Counted from the first letter of the stretch, positions 1 to 10,095 are shown. The stretch: 64,000 bases of DNA from Limanda limanda (GCF_963576545.1 NW_026870481.1:62001-126000), one strand, 5' to 3'. Notes: generated from the letters alone by a model not told the origin. Translations and numbers: made by a program.

Positions 1-1402
1 CTCATAATGTTTGGGATTTACAATCACCGGGATTTGTATAAGGCCCTCCCTCGACCCACATTCGGCAAATCAGATCACTTCAGTTTTGCCCACCTTCCTA
101 GAGGCAGAAACTCAAACGTGACAGACCGGTGACTCGCACCATTCAGCGGTGGACCGACAAATATCAAAAGTAAAGTGTTCAACTGTGTTGGAACCCTCTG
201 CGACAGGCGGCGCATCGCGACGATGTGAACATCACATCTGATCTGAGTAACATGGGAGCGGAAAGGAGGCGACCAGGTTCGCTCAGGGCTGCGCATCGCT
301 CGGGAAAACACACTGGGAAATTAATTTAAACGATATCAATGACATATTATAAATAAATTATCAAATATGTGTCCCGTATTTAAGCGTTCCCTGCTGTTCT
401 TCTGGAGTTTCAATTTCCCCGAGTTTTCCCCCTCACATGATTAAATGTTTCCTCCTCCCCCCCACTACAAGCACACAAGCAGACAGACAGAGAAAGAGAG
501 GGGGGTGGGGAGGGTGCTATGAAGACCATCATCATTTACCCCGAACCCCTACATTGAACGGAGTATATACAACCCGCGGAGAAAGCAGAATCACGGGCTG
601 ACGGGCGCGGAGCAATGCAAAGTCTCATGTGAACAGCCCGGCTGCTGTGCGTCACAGAGTTACGCGACACTTCCGCATCTGGCGACAACCCGAAGAGAAA
701 AGACCTGACGCGGAAAGCATCGGTGCTGAGCACGATCACAGCCGAAGTGAACAGCGCCACTGAGTTACATGAGAGCGGGCGTGAACCCGGCGTGAAGCGC
801 ACTGCTGCCAGTCAGACTGCCGGTCAGAACGGATCCGTGTAACGTGTCGTAACATCTGTTGGTGATGTTCCAGCCCGGTGTGGTACGAACTCCCGAATTC
901 TATATTTCACGAATCCAAAGTCGACCTCCTGTGGAGACACCTTTCTTTCAAATGCAATCATTATAGTCTCTTTTCTCTGTGCTCCCCGTGTCAGTCTCTC
1001 AGCACGTGTCACCATGTCCGACATGAAGTGTTGTGACCTCAGTGTGTTGATATCAATCCTCTTTCCGCTCCTCTCCTCTGAAGCAGAAGCAGCAGACACC
1101 AACACTCGGCTGTTAGACCCGCTCCGTCTTCTCTGTCTCTGAGCGTCACTCTCCAGAGCCGCGGACACGCGCTGGTTCGCTCCGACCGAACATTACGCAG
1201 ACGTGAGGTGGTGAACTGAAGCAGATTATTGATCCAATTCATCATTTACAATAAAACCAACAGCTTAGTTTTGCTCGCAAACAATATCTGTTCCACACGC
1301 ACCTTTTTATATAAAAATATATGAAACAACTTACAGCAAATTACGTTCAGATTCCATTTAACAGCGGAGTTACAGAGCCGAGTCATTAATAGGTTTTATT
1401 AG
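1..1402. repeat. GC-rich flanking module, copy 1 of 6
   Basis: Mosaic module that recurs at about 4155-5545, 10096-10923 (3' part lost), 18245-19205 (5' part lost), 23821-24962 (3' part truncated) and 33640-35060. In order it holds a piece resembling the end of an L2-type endonuclease (31-103, reading DLYKALP...GKSDH on the + strand), a 200-bp GC-rich stretch, a C-run next to a GACA/GAGA purine tract (about 455-510), a 280-bp CpG-rich stretch, and a segment starting with an ATG in good Kozak context at 1014. Copy 1 matches the copy at 10096 nearly base for base with an offset of 10095. Antisense frames are open here only because of base composition. I see no real gene. Confidence 0.85.
1014..1220 (+). 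pseudogene. Frameshifted copy of a 68-codon repeated short ORF
   Basis: Starts MSDMKCCDLSVLIS, with a hydrophobic stretch that looks like a signal peptide. Copies at 18819 and 34644 read through 68 codons. Here and at 5159 one C is missing from the CTTCCTCT tract (about position 1128), which shifts the frame. No family is recognised. The same sequence also occurs inverted upstream of every receptor gene, so it may be duplicated leader DNA rather than a gene. Confidence 0.3.
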
Positions 1403-2313
1403 CGCGCCCCCTCTCCCTCTCTCTCCCCACTGCCGGTCCTGAGTGTGTGTGTGTGTGTTTGTGTGTGTGTTTGAGAGTAACTGCAGCGTGAGCTCAGTAG
1501 GTGTGGACCCGAATTGTTTGTGGAGAGCTCAGCGTGCAGCCGTGTCTGTGTGCGGGTGTGTGTGACGGTGTCGGCGACGACGTGGATACACGCGGTCCCT
1601 GCTTTATTTTAAGGAATTATAGGGCTGCTTCAGCAGAATAGTTACGGTCACTGTTTTTTCCCAACTTTATATTTCATTTCAGGTCAGTGAGAGCTCTCTC
1701 CCCAGGTCATTTGTCAATTTGTCTCCTTAATTTTGTACATGTAATCATATTCTTGTTCTCCTGTCCACTAAATATAAATTATTTCACTTCAAAATGAGGC
1801 TACGCTTCCTTTCCATGTACACAAAAGGGAACATGCTCCCTTGTCCCAGGGCACGTAGACCATTGTAGGTGTTCATCTCTTAAACCTTTTAAGGTGACTA
1901 ACAGACACTGAGCAGACCCTATACCCTCCGCTTTATTTCTCTCTGCTAGAAATTCGGATCAGTATTTGAATGTATTTACTTCATGTATGTCACTTGTTGA
2001 TCTTCCATGTAATCAAGTTGCAGAGCTCCCACCGTCGGTGCTTCACACACGATGCCTCAGAAACCATGTTCTGATGACAGTGTTCAGAGGACAGTGTATC
2101 GTGCCAATGTGTTGTTGAATTAATAGTTTTGAAGAGATTCGTCTGATAGAGGGACTCTTATTTTACCAGGACCATTCAAAATGAATAAAGAAAGGAATCA
2201 TTCATTTTATATTTCATTATCACGTGTTATAATTTCTCTTTGTGGGATTAATGTTTTGTCCTAATTCTTGCAGTGTCCAGATGCATCATTTCTCCAAGTG
2301 TTTAACAAGGTTC
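1403..2313. other. Single-copy spacer without recognisable gene
   Basis: This is the only long stretch in the first 35 kb with no second copy in the window. It begins just after the sequence GCGCGCCCCCTCTCC that also ends the module at 35030-35060. It has a GT microsatellite at about 1441-1472, then a CpG-containing 150 bp (about 1480-1600), then AT-rich sequence to 2313. No convincing exon is seen on either strand. The CpG part could be a promoter or 5' exon of something outside the duplicated set, but nothing supports that directly. Confidence 0.6.
1441..1472. repeat. GT microsatellite
   Basis: Imperfect (GT)n run interrupted by two TTT steps. A shorter GT-rich run follows near 1547-1571. 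Confidence 0.85.
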
Positions 2314-3119
2314 ATTAGTTTTATCACATGTAATGAACAGACTGATAACTGTCATGTTCTGAAATCTACATCTGTAATGGACAACCTTGTTTCTATCGAC
2401 AAAAACCAGCAAGTATTTCAGTTGCTGCACTTCATTAACTGTAATCATTCAGGCGGTGGACTAGTGGCAGTAAACTTGGACTACTGGCAGAGAAGGGGTT
2501 GCTGGTTCGACTCCACGGTTCGTCTCCTCGGAGTCTCCTCGGAGTTTCGGCGGAAACTTGCCTGGATGGTGTAACGAACCTGGACAAGTTCAAAAGGACT
2601 CTTCTCCCTACCCTGTCTAGTGCCCCTGAGCAAGGCACCTTACTCCCCCAACATCTGCTCCCCGGGCGCCGTACCTGGCAGCCCACTGCTCTGCTCTGCA
2701 GTGTGTCCTGCACCAGATGGGTGAAATGCAGAGGACTAATTTCCCCAATGCATGAGTGTGTCTTTGCATGTTTGTGCATGTGTGTGGGATTAATAAAGTG
2801 TATCTTCTTCAATCATTCATACGTTGTTCAGAATATCACATCAACACAGGGAAGCAAGGTTTTGTTAAAGAGGATTTTAATTTTCAGGAACTGACTGTCA
2901 TCATGCTGCTATTACATTAAATCACATTGTACAGTATTTGAGATTATGTTGAATTTCATTTAAAACAATAATAAACAGACAAGTAAGTCACATGACAATT
3001 GTTTACAGTGCAGACATTACACTGTAGCAGTCCGCGTCGCGCTGTGGGTTTTACGCGATGTCCTCGCCGCCTGTCTACGGATCGAATAAAGCGAGCGGAC
3101 GGACGGAAGTTGCATCCGC
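2314..3119. repeat. Gene-upstream module, copy 1, split by a SINE
   Basis: Matches 7938-8379, 17708-18178, 21599-22040 and 32161-32602, where it lies directly upstream of a minus-strand receptor gene. Here no receptor gene adjoins it: the single-copy spacer does. The SINE at 2452-2810 splits it. Its 3' part holds the conserved AT-rich stretch ending in CAATTGTTTACAGTGC and a CpG-rich 100 bp with GGACGGACGG. Confidence 0.75.
2452..2810 (+). mobile_element. tRNA-derived SINE with target-site duplications
   Basis: The 5' part is tRNA-like. It has an A-box-like TAGTGGCAGTAAACTTGG and a clear B box GGTTCGACTCC at about 2512-2522. The body contains the stretch reading CCCTGAGCAAGGCACC...CTCCCCGGGCGCC, which I recall as typical of widespread fish SINEs. 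It ends in GGATTAATAAAGTGTATCTTCTTC-like sequence without a long A-tail. A 9-bp direct repeat, AATCATTCA, flanks it at 2443-2451 and 2811-2819. The paralogous modules at 8060, 17835, 21725 and 32285 lack the element and show the empty site. It is a retroposed insertion that arrived after this module was copied. The subfamily name is not certain. Confidence 0.85.
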
Positions 3120-4101
3120 GCAGGACATCAGCTCCTTTGGGAACATGCGAGCAAAGCGATGATGGAAGCGACACTGATGGGATCGGTCCCAGAATGTCCC
3201 CGTGGTTAACTCTTTAGCTTCAGGGGGGCGAACATCAAAACAGCAAACACAAACCACCTGAAGGGAGCAACCTGAACTTACCTATACTGAAGTGAAAGGA
3301 ACCAAAAGACATGTTCCTAAACTCACTCCTCATCCAGAAAGAGGAGAAAACATGGGTTCAACTCAAATGATACCCACCCCCCAAACCGGGCTGGGACATC
3401 AACAACAGATCTTAAGACACTTTACAAGGAACAGTTCTGACCGGCAGCAATGATCGCTGTGTACACACCGAACGCGCATTTCTCCGCGCCGGTCAGCCAG
3501 TGATTCTGCTTCCTCCGCTGGATGTTGTTTGCTTCGTTCAATGGTGATGATGGTCTTCATAGCAACCCTTATACGCATCCCCGAAGGGAGTGTGAACATG
3601 GTCGAGTGTGTTCGCACCCCGCATAGGACAGCTGATGAGCTGATGGTATCTCTGCAGGACTTTCCTCATCTTGGCGTTGTTAAAATCACCGGCCACCATA
3701 CACGCAGCCTCGGGCCGGGATGACTCGGTCCTGTCGATAACTGCATGCAGCTCGTCCAGGGCCTGATGTCGGCATGTGGCGGAATGTGCACCGCTGTTAT
3801 TACGACAGATGTAAACTCCCTCGGGATGAAATAAGGTCGGCATCTGATCACGAGCTGCTCCAGGTCCGGAGAACATCCCGAAGAAATAATCTCCACATCT
3901 GAGCGCCACACATTGTTCTCCATGCAGCAGACACCTCCTCCCTTGCTCTTCCCCGAGTTTGTTGTCCGACCCTGGCGCTGAATGGAGACCCCCTCCCCTG
4001 AAGCTAAAGAGTTAACCACGGGGACATTCTGGGACCGATCCCATCAGTTTCGCTTCCATCATCGCTTAGCTCGCGTGTTCCCACAGGAGCTGATATCCTG
4101 C
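3120..4101. repeat. Inverted repeat 1 (right arm truncated)
   Basis: The left arm, 3120-3447, starts GCAGGACATCAGCTCC. The inverted right arm survives only at about 3994-4101. In the full version (8380-9574) both arms are about 328 bp. The loop holds the endonuclease relic. Each arm contains a short frame, MMEATLMGSVPECPRG, then a stop. Confidence 0.75.
3530..3993 (-). pseudogene. L2-like LINE endonuclease relic
   Basis: Minus-strand frames together resemble part of an apurinic-type endonuclease of fish L2-like non-LTR retrotransposons. Visible stretches are a GKSKGGGVCC motif, CSPDLEQL, YFIPREFTSVVITAVHIPP, the core motif AGDFNN and NTLDHVH. These lie in two different frames, so at least one frameshift separates them. 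No reverse transcriptase follows. The end of the domain is missing here; a matching piece (YKALP...GKSDH) sits on the opposite strand near 4176-4245. Confidence 0.65.
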
Positions 4102-4123
4102 ACTGACAGACTGCAGAGTGCAG

Positions 4124-4131
4124 CCTTTATA
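4124..4131 (-). promoter_or_regulatory. TATA box of a promoter copy without its gene
   Basis: TATAAAGG on the minus strand, followed by CACTCTGCAG and GACATCAGCTCC-like leader sequence. The receptor promoters (for example 7567-7573) have the same arrangement. Downstream lies the right arm of the inverted repeat instead of a receptor exon. Confidence 0.4.
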
Positions 4132-4154
4132 CTATAGTAGAGGGGGCGTGTCAT

Positions 4155-5545
4155 GATCGAGATTTACACTAGCCGGGATTTGTATAAGGCCCTCCCTCGA
4201 CTCACATTCGGCAAATCAGATCACTTCAGTTTTGCCCACCTTCCTAGAGGCAGAAACTCAACCGTGACAGACCGGTGACTCGCACCATTCAGCGGAGGAC
4301 CGACCAATATCGAAAGTAAACTGTTCAACTGTGTTGGAACCCTCTGCGACAGGCGGCGCATCGCGACGATGTGAACATCACATCTGATCTGAGTAACATG
4401 GGAGCGGAAAGGAGGCGACCAGGTTCGCTCGGGGCTGCGCATCGCTCGGGGAAACGCACTGGGAAATTAATTTAAACGATATCAATGACATATTATAAAT
4501 AAATTATCAAATATGTGTCCCGTATTTTAGCGTTCCCTGCTGTTCTTCTGGAGTTTCAATTTCCCCGAGTTTTCCCCCTCACATGATTAAATGTGTCCTC
4601 CGCCCCCCCACTACAAGCACACAAGCAGACAGACAGAGAAAGAGAGGGGGGGGGGGGGGTGCTATGAAGACCATCATCATTTACCCCGAACACCTACATT
4701 GAACGGAGCATATACAACCCGCGGAGAAAGCAGAATCATGGGCTGACGGGCGCGGAGCAATGCAAAGTCTCATGTGAACAGCCCGGCTGCTGTGCGTCAC
4801 AGAGTTACGCGACGCTTCCGCATCTGGCGACAACCCGAAGAGAAAAGACCTGACGCGGAAAGCATCGGTGCTGAGCGCGATCACAGCCGAAGTGAACAGC
4901 GCCACTGAGTTACATGAGAGCGGGCGTGAACCCGGCGTGACGCGCACTGCTGCCAGTCAGACTGCCGGTCAGAACGGATCCGTGTAACGTGTCGTAACAT
5001 CTGTTGGTGATGTTCCAGCCCGGTGTGGTACGAACTCCCGAATTCTATATTTCACGAATCCAAAGTCGACCTCCTGTGGAGACACCTTTCTTTCAAATGC
5101 AATCATTATAGTCTCTTTTCTCTGTGCTCCCCGTGTCAGTCTCTCAGCACGTGTCACCATGTCCGACATGAAGTGTTGTGACCTCAGTGTGTTGATATCA
5201 ATCCTCTTTCCGCTCCTCTCCTCTGAAGCAGAAGCAGCAGACACCAACACTCGGCTGTTAGACCCGCTCCGTCTTCTCTGTCTCTGAGCGTCGCTCTCCA
5301 GAGCCGCGGACACGCGCTGGTTCGCTCCGACCGAACATTACGCAGACGTGAGGTGGTGAACTGAAGCAGATTATTGATCCAATTCATCATTTACATTAAA
5401 ACCAACAGCTTAGTTTTTCTCGCAAACAATATCTGTTCCACACGCACCTTTTTATATAAAAATATATGAAACAACTTACAGCAAATTCCGTTCAGATTCC
5501 ATTTAACAGCGGAGTTACAGAGCCGAGTCATTAATAGGTTTTATT
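4155..5545. repeat. GC-rich flanking module, copy 2
   Basis: Same order as 1-1402, with the pure G run at about 4646-4659 expanded. It carries the endonuclease end fragment on the + strand (about 4176-4245) and the frameshifted short ORF at 5159. It runs into the 3' flank of receptor copy 1. No independent gene is seen. Confidence 0.8.
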
Positions 5546-6206
5546 AATTATATCTTATAACACTGTGCGTGTATCATCGAATCCCTGCAGTGAACGGGAC
5601 TGTGCCATCAGGCGCACAGTGCACAGAGCGCACAGGAGATTACTTTCATGAAATGAAGAAACTTTCCAAATTATATCCCAGAGTAGGTGAGGATCCACTG
5701 ATGTGAGGGAATCGATCCGATGCTCTAAATAAATAAATACTGCCGTGACACTGGTGCGGGGTTCTGCTCGATGTGTGACTGCGGACGAGGAGGAAGCGAG
5801 GGTTCAGCGATTTCTGATCTCACACATTCTGTTATCCACAGCAGCGGCAGAGGACCAGTGTATTTTCTTTATTACTGACATCACTGCTGTCCCATATGGT
5901 TCTCCACCTCCACCTAACTAACAAACACCTCGATTTCAGGGTCAGAAAGACAACATTTGATGACTGAAAACCTTAATTCACCAAAGTGTCCTGTTTGATT
6001 TATAAGGAAAAGGTCCATGTACAATGTCCTCAGTACTTGTGATAAACAAATAAACGGTTCAATCACATGAACTGTGGCTTCAACATTTTAATATCAGAGG
6101 TTACGCAGACACTTCATCACGTATATCTAATACAAACTTTTAAAGTGTTAACAGCAGTGAACATTTGTTATAGAAGTCGTTTCATTTCATCATCAACTTC
6201 ATTCAC
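5546..6206 (-). other. 3' flank and 3' UTR of receptor copy 1
   Basis: The polyadenylation signal AATAAA is at 5868-5873 on the minus strand, 334 bp past the stop codon, giving a 3' UTR of about 350 nt. The far part (5546-5800) is a shared module that reappears in part at 9916-10080 and 23640-23800, away from any gene end. No further coding sequence is seen. Confidence 0.65.
5868..5873 (-). promoter_or_regulatory. Polyadenylation signal of receptor copy 1
   Basis: AATAAA on the minus strand within GTCAGTAATAAAGAAA. It is conserved at 11340-11345, 19529-19534 and 25308-25313 after the other three copies. Confidence 0.6.
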
Positions 6207-7456
6207 TTAGATAATCTCTCTGTAATGCTCCAAGTGAGGGGACGTCTCTGCTCGCAGCTCACAGGGGCCTGTCCCTCTCCTTTCATCCGGTTGGACTAGG
6301 TCCTGGATGTAGACTGGACCCGATCCGGTTGCAACATGGTAACCAGTGAAGGGACCTTGGTCCTGTTGTCCTCTGCATCTCGTCACACAATTCCCTGTGA
6401 GACCTGAAAGTGGTTTTGAGACACTTGTTAAAAGCTCCATCTAAACTGGAGTAAATGCACTGAAAGTGAAATGCTACAGAGCAGAAATGGTCACTTACTG
6501 TTTCTTCCACTTCTCAGTCTGATGAAGTCCACCAACAGGAGAGCACCAAGAGGAAGAAGAACACAGAGGACCACAGCAACAACAATGGCTGCAACAGCAC
6601 CTGCAGGAGTGAAGGCAAACAGAGAGGAGATGAATCTTCTTTTCACCAACATGACAGTGACTCATTCTGCAAGTTCCTCTGTGGTTTACTGCTCTGGACT
6701 CAAACACAGAAGAACAGAGGATGAAGTGGAAAGTGAATAAAAGGCACGACTCCAGTTTTCTAATGGATAATAAGTCAGATACCTTTCCCCGGCTGGTTGG
6801 AAGTAGAGTTTTTCTCCAGACTAGGTGCAGCACTGACGTGGTTCCTCTGTTCCACTGTTTCACATGAGATACAAACAGGTTGAGCACTTTCTCACATCAC
6901 ACGTTCACTCACAATCTGCCGTTTGTCCACTGTGCCGTACAGGCATGAGTTCAGGATCCTTACCAACATGCAGGGTGATGATGCACCTGGGTTTCAGTCT
7001 GGGGATCAAACATGTGTAATCTCCTCTGTCAGACATCTTCACAGAGGAGATCTGCACTGAGACGTTTCCACTGATCAGGCCTCTGAGGTCCAGTGTGGTT
7101 CTGTGTCTGTACTGCTCCATCTGGACATCAAGGAGGACTATTCTGTCTCGATACAGGAGGACGAACTGCCTGGGGTCAGTTCTTGTAACTTCCACCGTGT
7201 AGTTCCTCAAGTTGACCGAGGGAACAACAAGTCCACACCAAAGACTCACGTCTTCACCTTCTTCCACCGTTACTGACAGACTCGAACATGTGGGATGAGA
7301 TCCACCTGAGAAAACACAGAACACATTTAGTCCTGTTCACATCACACAGAGCTGATGCCTCTCAGGACAGATGTGGTGTCAGTGTGAACATGGATTAATA
7401 AACCCACCAGACACAAGTCGGGCAATGAGCAGTAAAGTGAACAGAGTCTTGTCCAT
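6207..7456 (-). CDS. Butyrophilin/MOG-like V-set Ig receptor, copy 1 (intact)
   Basis: Predicted type I membrane receptor of 253 residues, probably a cell-surface immune recognition or co-signalling protein; the ligand is unknown. Minus-strand exons are 7408-7456, 6964-7305, 6783-6854, 6499-6600 and 6207-6403, all joined by GT-AG phase-1 introns. Residues 1-17 are a signal peptide (MDKTLFTLLLIARLVSG). Residues 18-130 are one V-set domain with C40 and C115, the motif SDRGDYTC (108-115) and a butyrophilin-like LLYRDR stretch (66-71). C23 and C124 are extra cysteines. Sequons are N51, N97 and N146. Residues 155-178 are the membrane span, then a basic patch and a 65-residue tail with Y210, Y220 and Y249. 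Differences from copies 2-4 include I72 (R in the others). The core strand-C tryptophan is replaced by V56. There is no second Ig domain and no B30.2 domain. Family assignment is by motif only. Confidence 0.85.
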
Positions 7457-7566
7457 TTTCCAGAGTTTTGTCCGCAGCAGAGCCGGCTGCAGGTCCTGTT
7501 CTCACGCTAAGATTTTCACTGATCTGGAGCTGATGTCCTGTGCAGATAAAACTGCAGAGTGCAACC

Positions 7567-7573
7567 ATTTATA
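7567..7573 (-). promoter_or_regulatory. TATA box, receptor copy 1
   Basis: TATAAAT on the minus strand, 111 bp upstream of the start codon. This predicts a start site near 7535-7545 and an untranslated leader of about 85 nt. The same sequence occurs upstream of all four copies. Confidence 0.55.
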
Positions 7574-7735
7574 CTCGTAATGTTCGGGATTTGTATAAGG
7601 CCCTCCCTCGACTCACATTGGGCAAATCAGATCGCAGGGGTGTGTGTCTGGAGAGTCGGATGCACAAAGGGGGCGTGTCTGGAAAGACGCCTCTCGAAAG
7701 TAAACAGTTCAATCCGCATTGGTTCTGCGTAATGT

Positions 7736-7912
7736 TCAGTCGGAGCGAACCAGCGCGTGTCCGCGGCTCTGGAGAGCGACGCTCAGAGACAGAGGAAGAC
7801 GGAGCGGGTCTAACAGCCGAGTGTTGGTGTCTGCTGCTTCTGCTTCAGAGGAGAGGAGCGGAAAGAGAATTGATATCAACACACTGAGGTCACAACACTT
7901 CATGTCGGACAT
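7736..7912 (-). other. Repeated short ORF, inverted copy upstream of receptor copy 1
   Basis: Minus-strand frame starting MSDMKCCDLSVLIS, continuing through SSEAEAADTNTR to HALVRSD. It is the inverted counterpart of the segments at 1014, 5159, 18819 and 34644. The start codon follows GTCACC, and the first 30 residues look like a secretion signal. In this orientation it would be transcribed in the same direction as the receptor, about 160 bp upstream of its TATA box. No known domain is seen; coding status is doubtful. Confidence 0.3.
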
Positions 7913-7937
7913 GGTGACATGTGCTGTGTGATTGCAT

Positions 7938-8379
7938 TTTTTATCACATGTAATGAACAGACTGATAACTGTCATGTTCTGAAATCTACATCTGTAATAG
8001 ACAACTTTGTTTCTATCAAGAAAATCAGCAAGTATTTCAGTTGCTGCATTTCATTAACTGTAATCATTCAGTATACGTTGTTCACAATATCACATCAACA
8101 CAGGGAAGCAAGGTTTTGTTAAAGAGGATTTTAATTTTCAGGAACTGACTGTCATCATGCTGCTATTACATTAAATTACATTGTACAGTATTTGAGATTA
8201 TGTTGAATTTCATTTAAAACAATAATAAACGGACAAGTAAATCACATGACAATTGTTTACAGTGCGGAAGTTACACTGTAACAGTCCGCGTCACACTCGC
8301 GCTGTGGGTTTTACGCGATGTCCTCGCCGCCGGTCTACGGATAGAATAAAGCGAGCGGACGGACGGAAGTTGCATCCGC
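7938..8379. repeat. Gene-upstream module, copy 2
   Basis: AT-rich sequence then CpG-rich sequence, near-identical to 17708-18178, 21599-22040 and 32161-32602, and to the SINE-split copy at 2314-3119. It includes the empty SINE site near 8066. No gene is seen. Confidence 0.7.
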
Positions 8380-9574
8380 GCAGGACATCAGCTCCTTTGG
8401 GAACATGCGAGCAAAGCGATGATGGAAGCGACACTGATGGGATCGGTCCCAGAATGTCCCCGTGGTTAACTCTTTAGCTTCAGGGGGGCGAACATCAAAA
8501 CAGCAAACACAAACCACCTGAAGGGAGCAACCTGAACTTATCTATACTGAAGTGAAAGGAACCAAAAGACATGTTCCTAAACTCACTCCTCATCCAGAAA
8601 CAGGAGAAAACATGGGTTCAACTCAAATGATACCCACCCCCCAAACCGGGCTGGGACATCAACAACAGATCTTAAGACACTTTACAAGGAACAGTTCTGA
8701 CCGGCAGCAATGATCGCTGTGTACACACCGAACGCGCATTTCTCCGCGCCGGTCGGCCAGTGATTCTGCTTCCTCCGCTGGATGCTGTTTGCTTCATTCA
8801 ATGGTGATGATGGTCTTCATAGCAACCCTTATACGCATCCCCGAAGGGAGTGTGAACATGGTCGAGTGTGTTCGCACCCCGCGTAGGACAGCTGATGTCT
8901 GCAGGACTTTCCTCATCTTGGCGTTGTTAAAATCACCGGCCACCATACACGCAGCCTCGGGCCGGGATGTCTCGGTCCTGTCGATAACTGTCGTAAACTC
9001 CCTCGGGATGAAATAAGGTCGGCATCTGTTCACGAGCTGCTCCAGGTCCGGAGAACATCCCGAAGAAATAATCTCCACATCTGAGCGCCACACATTGTTC
9101 TCCATGCAGCAGACACCTCCTCCCTTGCTCTTCCCCGAGTTTGTTGTCCGGTCCTGGCGCTGAAGGGAGACCCCCTCGGGAACCATGGCGGAGTCCGGGA
9201 TCGAGCCAAGTCTCCGTGAAAATCATCACGTTACAAAAAGTCAGACTGCCAGTCAGAACTGTTCCTTGTAAAGTGTCTTGAGATCTGTTGTTGATGTCCC
9301 AGCCCGGTTTGGGGGGTGGGTATCATTTGAGTTGAACCCATGTTTTCTTCTGTTTCTGGATGAGGAGTCAGGTTAGGAACATGTCTTTTGGTTCCTTTAA
9401 CTTCAGTATAGGTCAGTTCAGGTTGCTCCCTTCAGGTGGTTTGTGTTTGCTGTTTTGCTGTTCGTCTCCCCTGAAGCTAAAGAGTTAACCACGGGGACAT
9501 TCTGGGACCGATCCCATCAGTGTCGCTTCCATCATCGCTTTGCTCGCGTGTCCCCACAGGAGCTGATGTCCTGC
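8380..9574. repeat. Inverted repeat 2, complete arms
   Basis: The left arm is 8380-8707 and the inverted right arm 9246-9574, roughly 328 bp each. By eye the arms differ at only a small percentage of positions over their full length. The loop (8708-9245) holds the endonuclease relic, here lacking 65 bp present in the other copies (at about 8988). Confidence 0.85.
8790..9232 (-). pseudogene. L2-like LINE endonuclease relic, copy 2
   Basis: Begins with MMIFTETWLDPG (the ETWL motif of this endonuclease) near 9229. Then come SGKSKGGGVCC and CSPDLEQL in a second frame, and AGDFNN further on. A 65-bp deletion and frame changes break it. It is confined to the loop of inverted repeat 2. Confidence 0.65.
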
Positions 9575-9596
9575 ACTGACAGACTGCAGAGTGCAG

Positions 9597-9604
9597 CCTT
9601 TATA
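9597..9604 (-). promoter_or_regulatory. TATA box of a gene-less promoter copy
   Basis: TATAAAGG on the minus strand, followed by the CACTCTGCAG leader and the inverted-repeat arm. It is equivalent to 4124-4131, 23323-23330 and 33598-33605. Confidence 0.4.
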
Positions 9605-9619
9605 GTCGTAGAGGGAGCG

Positions 9620-10095
9620 TGTCATGATCGGGATTTACACCTCCCATTTTGCTAATTGCCCGCCGGATCCAATCGCTGGATAACGATTCTGAGAGCCGAT
9701 GCACAAAGGGGCGTGTCTGGAGAGCCGGATGCACAATGGGGCGTGTCTGGAGAGACGCCTCTCGAAAGTAAACTGTTCAAACCGCATTGGTTCTGCGTAA
9801 TGTTCGGTCGGAGCGAACCAGCGCGTGTCCGCGGCTCTGGAGAGCGACGCTCAGAGACAGAGGAAGACGGAGCGGGTCTAACAGCCGAGTGTTGGTGTGT
9901 GTTGCTTCTGCTTCAGGGGCTGTGCCATCAGGCGCACAGTGCACAGAGCGCACAGGAGTTCAATTCCAAGAAATGAAGAAACTTTGCAATTTATATCCCA
10001 GAGGAGGTGAGGATCCACTGATGTGAGGGAATCGATCCGATGCTCTAAATAAATAAATACTGCGGACGAGGAGGAAGCGAGTGCAACCTTTTATC
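9620..10095. repeat. Mosaic of leader and 3'-flank pieces
   Basis: Joins part of the inverted short-ORF module (about 9720-9915) directly to 250 bp of receptor 3' flank (from about 9916, GGGGCTGTGCCATCAGG). It contains a short direct repeat of GATGCACAAAGGGGCGTGTCTGGAGAG type. The duplicate is 23346-23820. No gene is seen. Confidence 0.7.

Noticed and set aside
75..802. Minus-strand frames (MFSRAMRSPERTWS and MRFTPGSRPLS) repeated in the modules
   Set aside because: Open by base composition. They overlap the plus-strand endonuclease fragment, have no domain and no consistent start or splice sites.
6471..6740. 89-codon plus-strand frame over the receptor gene (also at 11943, 20132 and 25911)
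   Set aside because: Antisense shadow of the transmembrane exon and its neighbouring intron.
6495..6887. 130-codon minus-strand frame spanning the transmembrane exon
   Set aside because: Reads through an intron. The real exons (6499-6600 and 6783-6854) use another frame and have proper splice sites.
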